A stretch of DNA of 64,000 bases from JBBKXR01 sp037969585. GTDB taxonomy: Bacteria; Verrucomicrobiota; Verrucomicrobiia; Verrucomicrobiales; DEV007. The stretch lies in NCBI GenBank assembly GCA_037969585.1, contig JBBKXR010000251.1:7992-71991 (forward strand), written 5' to 3'. Position 1 is the first letter of the stretch. Each line of letters starts with the position of its first letter. This document shows, piece by piece, positions 17,691-22,025 of this stretch. The position numbers were made by a program, and so were the translations under genes. A model generated the notes under the pieces. It did no database searches. It was not told the origin of the DNA and was given only the letters and a program-made list of their open reading frames with translations.

Positions 17691-18130
17691 AGTAATTGTG
17701 TATTGGAAACGCGGGAGCCCTGAAAGCTCCCCGACCGACGATACCGGCATCAACGTCCAGGCAAGGCAAAGGCAGGAGATACCGGTCGACACCACTGAAC
17801 GGCGTCGCGAAATTCGTATGAATTTCGTTGAACCAAACAGTAGTCGGCCAACCACTTCGACCGACGCAGCTTCCTTCGGCCACCCAAAGTGACTCAAAAG
17901 AATACCCAAAGGGACCAGTCTCCCGGGACCATGGCACGAAAGTGAACGCAAAGGAGAGCGGCACTGTCCTTGTGACTGGGCCAACATTTCCGCCACCGCC
18001 CAACCTGGTAATTCGGGATCATCCGCGTCGAGCCACTTCAGGTTCGTGCGCTTCCAAACCACACAACAAGCACGTCGCACACCAGCTGTGTACGCAGGTT
18101 CAATCGACTTCCTTGGTTCTGCAGATTGGC
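17691..18130. other. Gene-free stretch with tRNA-like fragments
   Basis: No convincing protein gene is seen. Features that can be pointed to are an 8-bp perfect hairpin CGAAATTC/GAATTTCG at about 17808-17827 and T-arm-like words such as GCAGGTTCAAT near 18104. Several CCA-ended fragments resemble decayed members of the tRNA array that follows, but I could not fold any into a cloverleaf. Confidence 0.4.
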
Positions 18131-18208
18131 ACCGCCGATTCTTCAGCGCTCTGCGCGAAAGCAGTCCAAAACCAGCGATGCTCGGGGCAGCACCGAGGCG
18201 GCGTGCCA
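18131..18208 (+). pseudogene. Degenerate tRNA-like gene, possibly Trp(CCA)
   Basis: The 3' half is clear: T-stem CTCGG/CCGAG with loop GGCAGCA, acceptor strand GCGGCGT, discriminator G and encoded CCA. The 5' acceptor ACCGCCG pairs only if one C is bulged, and the anticodon stem is broken around a loop GTCCAAA that would read CCA (Trp). The T-loop matches that of Gly(TCC) further along the array. It is the first recognisable member of the array. Confidence 0.35.
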
Positions 18209-18300
18209 TTATTTTACTTCAGAGGTCAGATGACAGAGAACAGTGGGCAGACCTGCCCGCTAATTCTGAAATCTAGCCTCTGATATCTGATAACTGAAAA

Positions 18301-18376
18301 GGGGGCGCATGTGCCGGAGAGGCGACACTGCCTTGCAAGCAGCGTGTGGCGGGTGCAACTCCCGCCGCTTCCACCA
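18301..18376 (+). tRNA. tRNA-Ala(TGC), array member
   Basis: Acceptor GGGGGCG/CGCTTCC (7 pairs, two wobbles), anticodon loop CTTGCAA (anticodon TGC) on a stem with 4 good pairs, and T-stem GCGGG/CCCGC with the non-standard loop TGCAACT. Discriminator A and CCA are encoded. The D-arm is irregular (TGCC/GGCG). It is preceded by an AT-rich stretch with repeated TCTGATA words. Confidence 0.75.
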
Positions 18377-18394
18377 GTTTCAGAATTTCACAAT

Positions 18395-18541
18395 CGCGAC
18401 GAGGGCAAAGGAGTCGAGCTACGTGTGTTGGATACACGGGAAAGCAGGTGCAAATGCCATTCGCCGCAGAGCGGCTGATAATAACCGAAGGCACACCGCA
18501 TAGATCGATGCGCAGCGAGTTCAATCCTGCCATCGCGACCA
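18395..18541 (+). tRNA. tRNA-Pro(TGG) interrupted in the T-loop
   Basis: Acceptor CGCGACG/CATCGCG (one C-A mismatch), anticodon stem CGTGT/ACACG with loop GTTGGAT (anticodon TGG), T-stem GCAGG/CCTGC, discriminator A and encoded CCA. The T-loop would be TGCAAAT, but a 70-base insert (18456-18525) separates it from the 3' T-stem strand. AAT occurs at both insert borders, so removal of the insert with one AAT leaves a complete tRNA with a 7-base T-loop. Confidence 0.7.
18456..18525 (+). repeat. 70-nt tRNA-inserted element, copy A (in tRNA-Pro)
   Basis: Starts GCCATTCGCC and ends TTCAAT. It contains the hairpin GCCGC-AGA-GCGGC followed by TGA, then a conserved GCATAGATCG block about 23 bases later. 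Related to copies B (18793-18861) and C (20399-20466). Flanked by AAT on both sides (18453-18455 and 18523-18525). Confidence 0.7.
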
Positions 18542-18558
18542 TTTCAAAAGGACAATAC

Positions 18559-18629
18559 TGCAAGCCGAGAAGACTCGACCCGGGGCTCATAACCCTGGCG
18601 ACCTGGAGCGTTACCAGGGCTTGCTACCA
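18559..18629 (+). tRNA. tRNA-Met(CAT) with reduced D-arm
   Basis: Acceptor TGCAAGC/GCTTGCT (first pair T-T mismatched), anticodon stem CGGGG/CCCTG with loop CTCATAA (anticodon CAT), T-stem CCTGG/CCAGG with loop AGCGTTA, discriminator A and CCA. Only 15 bases lie between the acceptor and anticodon stems; they form CGAG/CTCG around a 4-base loop AAGA. There is no GG in the D-loop and no TTC in the T-loop, so the usual D-loop/T-loop contact cannot form. An Ile role through lysidine at CAT cannot be excluded. Confidence 0.7.
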
Positions 18630-18637
18630 ATTTCAAA

Positions 18638-18726
18638 AGGCGCTGCACCGGCAAGCGGACTGTAAACCCGCCGTCAAAAAACCTGCCGGAAGCTGACGAG
18701 TGGAGCATTACCACCAGTGCCTACCA
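18638..18726 (+). tRNA. tRNA-Tyr(GTA) lacking a D-arm
   Basis: Acceptor AGGCGCT/AGTGCCT pairs over 7 positions (one wobble). The anticodon stem has 4 good pairs around loop CTGTAAA (anticodon GTA). A long variable arm with stem CGTCA/TGACG is normal for bacterial Tyr. T-loop is AGCATTA, discriminator A, CCA encoded. Only 10 bases (GCACCGGCAA) separate the acceptor from the anticodon stem, too few for a D-arm. Confidence 0.7.
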
Positions 18727-18733
18727 ACTCAAA

Positions 18734-18877
18734 TCGCCTGTGGTGTAACAGTAGCTCACCAGATTGTTAATCGGCAAGGTCTTGGTGCGAATGCTTTCGC
18801 CGCGAAGTGGCTGACGAAAAGCCGCTGGCAATCAGCATGGATCGACCAACGGGAGATCAATCCAAGCAGGCGAGCCA
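18734..18877 (+). tRNA. tRNA-Asn(GTT)-like, interrupted in the T-loop
   Basis: Acceptor TCGCCTG/CAGGCGA is perfect over 7 bp, T-stem CTTGG/CCAAG is perfect, discriminator G and CCA are encoded. The anticodon loop TTGTTAA reads GTT but its stem has two mismatches. The T-loop TGCGAAT is followed by a 69-base insert (18793-18861) before the 3' T-stem strand, at the same place as in the Pro gene and again bordered by AAT. Confidence 0.65.
18793..18861 (+). repeat. 69-nt tRNA-inserted element, copy B (in tRNA-Asn)
   Basis: Hairpin GCCGC-GAA-GTGGC (one G-T pair), followed by TGA and, 24 bases on, GCATGGATCG; the 3' part can pair GATC with GATC before the terminal CAAT. AAT at 18790-18792 and 18859-18861 forms the borders. 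Confidence 0.7.
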
Positions 18878-18885
18878 TTTCGAAC

Positions 18886-18982
18886 GGAAGGTTAAGCCGA
18901 GAATAATAGGTCTAGCGGCAGCTGTCTTGAAATCAGCCAGTCCTCAACGGGCGTGCAGGTTCGAGTCCTGTGCCTTCCGCCA
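18886..18982 (+). tRNA. tRNA-Ser(TGA), near-canonical
   Basis: Acceptor GGAAGGT/GCCTTCC, anticodon loop CTTGAAA (TGA) on GCTG/CAGC, a long class II variable arm of about 17 bases, T-stem GCAGG/CCTGT with the standard loop TTCGAGT, discriminator G and CCA. The D-loop contains GG. This is one of only two array members with a normal TTC T-loop. Confidence 0.85.
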
Positions 18983-18990
18983 TTTTCAAA

Positions 18991-19064
18991 TGTCCCGTAG
19001 CTCAATAGAAGCGCACCCGCCTGATAAGCGGAAGACGCCGGAGCATTACCAGCCGGGACAACCA
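18991..19064 (+). tRNA. tRNA-Ile(GAT), array member
   Basis: Acceptor TGTCCCG/CGGGACA is perfect. Anticodon loop CTGATAA (GAT) sits on 4 good pairs. T-stem GCCGG/CCAGC has one mismatch, and the T-loop is AGCATTA. D-arm GCT/AGC has a 7-base loop without GG. Discriminator A and CCA are encoded. Confidence 0.8.
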
Positions 19065-19083
19065 ACTTCATTTATCATTTCGG

Positions 19084-19488
19084 ATTTAGGATTGATCAAT
19101 TTCTGAAGCCGATCGCCGAACGGAGAACAGGATGGCACACAGTTCGTCAGCTTCTTTTCGGAGGCTTTCTATCGGGTCTGCGGAAATCAGTCCGCCTTCT
19201 GCGATGAGTTCGAGCCAGTAGGCTGTTTCGTCACACTCTTCGAGAGCCACGCCGATCTTGGCGACAAACTTCCGCTTCGAGCGGCCTCGCAAAGCAGCTC
19301 GGTAGTTCGCACCGATCGAGGTCGCGGATCGCACGATCGGATTCGCAATTGCACGCCCCGCTACGGTGTCAGGCAACGAATCAATCAACTTCATCACCCG
19401 CAATCCCAAGGCCTTGGTTCGTGCCTTCATTTCATTTGCGTCGATAAGTGATTTCTAAATGAAAAATCTGAACTGATAAATCCTAAAT
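19084..19488. mobile_element. Inverted-repeat-bordered cassette carrying the four-helix-bundle gene
   Basis: Arms ATTTAGGATTGATCA at 19084-19098 and TGATAAATCCTAAAT at 19474-19488 are complementary at 14 of 15 positions. In RNA they would bring the flanking tRNAs Ile and Asp together, as the helix at the base of an rRNA intervening sequence does. A related degenerate arm pair without a gene lies at 19763-19777 and 19813-19827. Mobility is inferred, not shown. Confidence 0.5.
19086..19430 (-). CDS. Four-helix-bundle protein (23S rRNA intervening-sequence protein type)
   Basis: This 114-residue, largely helical protein matches the small four-helix-bundle family first found inside 23S rRNA intervening sequences. 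The pattern visible is LGLRVMKLIDSLPDTVAGRAIANPIVRSATSIGANYRAALRGRS..KFVAKIGVALEECDETAYWLELIAEG, broken here for length; IGANY and EECDETAYWLEL are the diagnostic blocks. Its function is unknown, and binding to structured RNA is suspected for the family. It lies between tRNA-Ile and tRNA-Asp on the strand opposite to the tRNAs. Imperfect inverted repeats (14 of 15 matches, 19084-19098 and 19474-19488) border it, so the gene looks like a cassette inserted in the array. Confidence 0.88.
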   Translation of the reverse strand: MKARTKALGLRVMKLIDSLPDTVAGRAIANPIVRSATSIGANYRAALRGRSKRKFVAKIGVALEECDETAYWLELIAEGGLISADPIESLRKEADELCAILFSVRRSASEIDQS

Positions 19489-19499
19489 GCCCTTCATTG

Positions 19500-19573
19500 G
19501 CCCTATTGAGGTAGTAGCAGCCTGCCTGATTGTCGATCAGGTCGCGTCGGAGCATAACCGGCATAGGGCGCCA
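19500..19573 (+). tRNA. tRNA-Asp(GTC), array member
   Basis: Acceptor GCCCTAT/ATAGGGC perfect, anticodon stem CCTGA/TCAGG perfect with loop TTGTCGA (GTC), T-stem GTCGG/CCGGC with loop AGCATAA. Discriminator G, an Asp identity element, and CCA are encoded. D-stem is only 3 bp (AGG/CCT). Confidence 0.85.
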
Positions 19574-19667
19574 ATCCCATTTCGCATTTTAGGTTTCCCA
19601 TTGGCCATTTCTCCGGTCCACGGACAGGCAGATGGGACGCCATCAATGGAAGATACTAAACCCCTTT

Positions 19668-19741
19668 ATCCCCGAAGTGTAAGAGAAGCACGCCACTCTT
19701 CGAAGGTGGTAGATCAGGTGCAAGTCCTGGCGGAGATACCA
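19668..19741 (+). tRNA. tRNA-Arg(TCG), array member 1
   Basis: Acceptor ATCCCCG/CGGAGAT (one C-A mismatch), anticodon stem CCACT/GGTGG with loop CTTCGAA (TCG), T-stem TCAGG/CCTGG with loop TGCAAGT, D-stem GTG/CAC. Discriminator A and CCA are encoded. Confidence 0.8.
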
Positions 19742-19830
19742 TTTCATTGATGCTATTTGACTTATCATTGAGCATTTTTCTCCGGATCGCCCTCTGGTAA
19801 ATAAAAAGTCCTAAATGGAAAATGATACAT

Positions 19831-19906
19831 TCCTTCGTGGTGTAAGTAGGTAGCATAACAGGCTTTTACCCTGTCGGTGCGGGATCGTGGCCCGCCGGAG
19901 GAACCA
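19831..19906 (+). tRNA. tRNA-Lys(TTT), array member
   Basis: Acceptor TCCTTCG/CGGAGGA (one wobble), anticodon stem ACAGG/CCTGT perfect with loop CTTTTAC (TTT), T-stem GCGGG/CCCGC with a unique loop ATCGTGG. Discriminator A and CCA are encoded; D-stem is 3 bp. Confidence 0.82.
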
Positions 19907-19914
19907 TTTCAATC

Positions 19915-19991
19915 GTAGCCGCGCCCGCAAGAGCATGGACCGTCTGACGTTCCGGTCAGACTTCCGACCACCTTCTTGCGATGGCGGCTAC
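19915..19991. repeat. 77-bp interrupted palindrome inside the array
   Basis: Three nested perfect stems: GTAGCCGC/GCGGCTAC (8 bp, the ends), CGCAAGA/TCTTGCG (7 bp) and GTCTGAC/GTCAGAC (7 bp around GTTCCG). It lacks an anticodon, T-arm and CCA, so it is not a tRNA. It occupies a gap between Lys and His and may be a structured RNA spacer, a processing site or a small palindromic repeat. Confidence 0.6.
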
Positions 19992-20008
19992 CTCCTGAAT
20001 CTCAGACT

Positions 20009-20083
20009 TTGGCCGTGGTGTAATAGTCAGCATTCGACATTGTGAATGTCGCGGAGCGGGTGCAAATCCCGTCGGCCAACCCA
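20009..20083 (+). tRNA. tRNA-His(GTG), array member
   Basis: Acceptor TTGGCCG/CGGCCAA perfect, anticodon stem CGACA/TGTCG perfect with loop TTGTGAA (GTG), T-stem GCGGG/CCCGT with loop TGCAAAT. The discriminator is C, the bacterial His identity base, so identity selection has acted on this gene. CCA encoded. Confidence 0.87.
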
Positions 20084-20093
20084 ATCTCAAGAA

Positions 20094-20170
20094 TGCCTCT
20101 GACCGGAGCCAGTGAACCGGCCCGCCTGCAAAGCGGAGTTTGGTGGGTGCGACACCCACAGAGGCATCCA
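20094..20170 (+). tRNA. tRNA-Cys(GCA), array member
   Basis: Acceptor TGCCTCT/AGAGGCA perfect, D-stem CCGG/CCGG, anticodon loop CTGCAAA (GCA), T-stem GTGGG/CCCAC with loop TGCGACA. Discriminator T is the Cys identity base. CCA encoded. Confidence 0.87.
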
Positions 20171-20185
20171 TTCTTCTGAATCAAC

Positions 20186-20259
20186 GCGTCGTTGGTCGAA
20201 CAGCAGGACGTCGGTCTTCCAAACCGAATACGCCGGGGCAGCACCGGCACGGCGCACCC
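20186..20259 (+). tRNA. tRNA-Gly(TCC), array member
   Basis: Acceptor GCGTCGT/ACGGCGC (one wobble), D-stem GTC/GAC, anticodon stem TCGGT/ACCGA perfect with loop CTTCCAA (TCC), T-stem GCCGG/CCGGC with loop GGCAGCA. After discriminator A the encoded end is CCC, not CCA, so it would need repair by a CCA-adding enzyme. Confidence 0.8.
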
Positions 20260-20269
20260 TATTTCAAAC

Positions 20270-20343
20270 GGGGGCTTAGTTTAAAAGCAGAACAACTCTC
20301 TTACACAGAGAAGACGAGGGAGCATTACCTTCAGTCCCTACCA
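20270..20343 (+). tRNA. tRNA-Val(TAC), array member
   Basis: Acceptor GGGGGCT/AGTCCCT (two wobbles), D-stem GTT/AAC, anticodon loop CTTACAC (TAC) on 4 good pairs, T-stem GAGGG/CCTTC with loop AGCATTA, discriminator A and CCA. Confidence 0.8.
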
Positions 20344-20353
20344 TTTTAATGTA

Positions 20354-20494
20354 GCGACATTCGTTGAATAGCAGGACATCAGCTTGCCAAGTTGGAATGC
20401 CCTCACCGCGACAGCGGTTGAGACAATGTGAAGCGACTCCGCATAGATCGCCACAGGCGATCAAATCCCGGGGCGGTACCGGGATGTCGCACCA
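20354..20494 (+). tRNA. tRNA-Gly(GCC) interrupted in the variable region
   Basis: Acceptor GCGACAT/ATGTCGC perfect, anticodon stem TCAGC/GTTGG (two wobbles) with loop TTGCCAA (GCC), T-stem CCCGG/CCGGG with loop GGCGGTA, discriminator A and CCA. A 68-base insert (20399-20466) lies between the anticodon arm and the T-arm. Without it and one AAT, the variable region is AAT and the gene folds normally. The element is related to those in Pro and Asn but sits at a different tRNA position, always before CC. Confidence 0.7.
20399..20466 (+). repeat. 68-nt tRNA-inserted element, copy C (in tRNA-Gly)
   Basis: Hairpin ACCGC-GACA-GCGGT replaces the outer G-C pair of copies A and B with A-T on both strands, a compensatory change. 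TGA follows, then GCATAGATCG 23 bases later, and a 7-bp stem GATCGCC/GGCGATC. AAT at 20396-20398 and 20464-20466 borders it. Confidence 0.7.
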
Positions 20495-20518
20495 TTTTTG
20501 GATCCATTGGATCAAAGA

Positions 20519-20620
20519 ACACCCGGTGTCCCCTCAACGGTGTTATCCGCCTCGCGGCTCTGCAGGAAAGCGTCGCTCTTTCCCATGCGCTTCGCGCGGC
20601 GGCAGTCCTCCACCGGGTTC
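20519..20620. repeat. About 100-bp imperfect palindromic repeat
   Basis: CACCGGGT-type ends (ACCCGGTG at 20521-20528 and CACCGGGT at 20611-20618) enclose inner stems GGAAAG/CTTTCC (7-base loop) and GCGC/GCGC. No T33-bearing anticodon loop or T-arm is seen, so I do not call it a tRNA. Its conceptual translation resembles short basic repeat-derived peptides commonly seen as spurious genes, which suggests a dispersed palindromic element. Confidence 0.5.
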
Positions 20621-20641
20621 CATTTTCAAAGATCAAAGAAC

Positions 20642-20717
20642 GCTTTCGTAGCTCAATTGGAAGAGCAAGTGCCTTCGAAGCACAAGGTTGTTGGTTCGAG
20701 TCCAGTCGGAAGTGCCA
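20642..20717 (+). tRNA. tRNA-Arg(TCG), array member 2, near-canonical
   Basis: Acceptor GCTTTCG/CGGAAGT, a regular D-arm GCTC/GAGC with GG in the loop, anticodon loop CTTCGAA (TCG) on 4 good pairs, T-stem GTTGG/CCAGT with the standard loop TTCGAGT, discriminator G and CCA. Standard D- and T-loops occur together here, as in the Ser gene. Confidence 0.85.
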
Positions 20718-20730
20718 ATTTCTCATCAAA

Positions 20731-20806
20731 TCCCACGTAGCCCAACAGTAGAGGCAGCGCATCGAGAGCGTGCCCATTGCAGGTGCAAGACCTGTCGCGG
20801 GTTCCA
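20731..20806 (+). tRNA. tRNA-like, Leu(GAG) or Ser(CGA), degenerate
   Basis: Acceptor TCCCACG/CGCGGGT has two mismatches, D-stem GCC/GGC, T-stem GCAGG/CCTGT with loop TGCAAGA, discriminator T and CCA. By alignment with the neighbouring Leu(CAG) gene the anticodon is GAG, but then position 33 is C. Shifting by one restores T33 and reads CGA (Ser). The variable region is short in either case, unusual for Leu and Ser. Possibly a pseudogene. Confidence 0.5.
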
Positions 20807-20824
20807 TTTTCAATTTCAAAGAAC

Positions 20825-20901
20825 GCCCGCGTAGCCCAACTGGAAGAGGCGCCGGCCTCAGAAGCCGGAGGTTGCTGGTGCAAATCCAGCCGCGGGTACC
20901 A
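20825..20901 (+). tRNA. tRNA-Leu(CAG) with short variable region
   Basis: Acceptor GCCCGCG/CGCGGGT (one wobble), D-stem GCC/GGC, anticodon stem CCGGC/GCCGG perfect with loop CTCAGAA (CAG), T-stem GCTGG/CCAGC perfect with loop TGCAAAT, discriminator A (as for Leu) and CCA. The variable region is only 5 bases, whereas bacterial tRNA-Leu has a long arm. Confidence 0.82.
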
Positions 20902-20907
20902 TTTTCA

Positions 20908-20941
20908 GGAGATAGAGATAGAAGTTAGGAGGTAGGAGTTA
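20908..20941 (+). repeat. Purine-rich GGAG/TAGGAG repeat, copy 1
   Basis: Tandem-like GATAGA and TAGGAGGTAGGAG words between tRNA-Leu and tRNA-Gln. Similar tracts occur at 21895-21927 and, in reverse complement, at 43692-43726. Confidence 0.5.
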
Positions 20942-20976
20942 GCATCCAAACCACTGGCTTCTCTTCTTCTCCCAAT

Positions 20977-21052
20977 CCCTGAGTCGCATAACCAGCCAGT
21001 GCGCCGGCCTTTGAAGCCGGAGGACGTGGTGCAAGTCCACGCTCGGGAGCCA
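20977..21052 (+). tRNA. tRNA-Gln(TTG), last array member
   Basis: Acceptor CCCTGAG/CTCGGGA (first pair C-A), D-stem GCA/TGC, anticodon stem CCGGC/GCCGG perfect with loop CTTTGAA (TTG), T-stem CGTGG/CCACG with loop TGCAAGT, discriminator G (as for Gln) and CCA, followed by the usual CTTTTCA spacer. Confidence 0.82.
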
Positions 21053-21311
21053 CTTTTCACCACAACAATCTCAGCGCCCGGCAGCGAGGCATTGAGATCG
21101 AAAGATCCGACAGCCGACTAGGAAAACCCCGGACCCACGACCGACCCCTTTTTCTCTACTCAATCCAACAATTGGCCTCGCGATTGGCCTCGCGCAGGGC
21201 GCTGAATTTTAAGATTTTAATCTCTAACCGTCAGCCGTTCCTCTGCGGCTCCGCAGCTCTGCGCGAACAATTTCCCTTTCTCAAAAATATCTCACTCAAC
21301 CCCACAACGCC

Positions 21312-21893
21312 ATGAACTCGCTCCTTCACAACAACACCGTCCTGGTGCTGAACCGCAACTGGCAGGCGATCAACATTCGCACGCCAGCCGACGCCTTTTG
21401 CCAGATGGCGACCGATGTCGCGACAGCTCTCGACATCCATGGTGACGACTGGATGGTGCCCACCAAGTGGGAAGACTGGCAGCAACTGCCGGTTCGGGAC
21501 AACGACAACGGCGTCAAAACCGCCCGCGGTCGCATCCGCATTCCCACCGTGATCGTTCTGGCGAACTTCGCCCGCGTGCCACTGTCTCGCCCAAAGTTCA
21601 GCCGCAGCAATCTGTGGCAGCGCGACGGCGGTCGCTGCCAGTACACCGGCCGTGACCTGAACCCGGGCGAAGGCAACATCGACCACGTGCTGCCACGCTC
21701 ACGGGGCGGTGAAACCAGTTGGGACAACTGCGTACTGGCGTGCAGAAGCGTCAACACTAAGAAAGCCAACCGCACCCCTGAAGAAGCCGGCCTGAAACTG
21801 AAGCGCGCACCCAGAGAACCGCGTCAGGTTCCGGTCACGATGCTGCTCAAAAATGTGCGCGGCATTGCCGACTGGAAGCCGTTTCTGATGTAG
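21312..21893 (+). CDS. HNH endonuclease family protein
   Basis: This 193-residue protein has an N-terminal VLVLNRNWQAINI block and a C-terminal HNH nuclease core. The core shows Cys109 (GGRCQYTG), Asp124-His125 (NIDHVLPRSRGG), Asn139 (SWDNCVLAC) and KANRTPEEAGL; Cys140 and Cys144 would complete a metal site. All catalytic positions are intact. Relatives are widespread stand-alone HNH proteins of unproven role in several phyla. It starts 260 bases after the last array tRNA on the same strand, preceded by a direct repeat ATTGGCCTCGCG. A link to the tRNA array or its inserted elements is possible but unproven. Confidence 0.88.
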   Translation: MNSLLHNNTVLVLNRNWQAINIRTPADAFCQMATDVATALDIHGDDWMVPTKWEDWQQLPVRDNDNGVKTARGRIRIPTVIVLANFARVPLSRPKFSRSNLWQRDGGRCQYTGRDLNPGEGNIDHVLPRSRGGETSWDNCVLACRSVNTKKANRTPEEAGLKLKRAPREPRQVPVTMLLKNVRGIADWKPFLM

Positions 21894-21894
21894 C

Positions 21895-21983
21895 GGAGTA
21901 GGAGGTAGGAGTTGGGAGGTAGGAGCTCGTCCATTCGTTGCCTCCTCTCTCCCCTCTCTCCCCTCTCTTCGCTCTCTTCGCTC
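21895..21983. repeat. Purine tract followed by pyrimidine (CTCTC) tract
   Basis: GGAG/TAGGAG words at 21895-21927, then a 40-base run of CCTCT and TCTTCG words at 21941-21983, downstream of the HNH gene. The two halves are partly complementary, so a long imperfect hairpin could act as terminator for both convergent genes. Confidence 0.5.
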
Positions 21984-22025
21984 AAAGAACGAACACCGTA
22001 TCTCTGGCACCGCCGAACCAAGTCC

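Noticed and set aside
17689..18003. A minus-strand open frame of 104 codons before the tRNA array
   Set aside because: Aromatic- and Pro-rich translation with no domain, overlapping the plus-strand terminator and tRNA-like fragments; it looks like a repeat-derived spurious gene.
20519..20620. Possible class II tRNA with acceptor ACCCGGT/ACCGGGT and CCA
   Set aside because: No loop offers T33 with an anticodon, no T-arm forms, and the inner stems fit a palindromic repeat instead.
20403..20819. A minus-strand open frame of 138 codons across several array tRNAs
   Set aside because: It is antisense to tRNA genes and a palindromic repeat; the peptide is the typical translation of reversed tRNA sequence.
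18301..21052. A CRISPR array, because of the regular spacing of similar units
   Set aside because: The units are tRNA folds of varying sequence with no identical direct repeat and no cas genes nearby.
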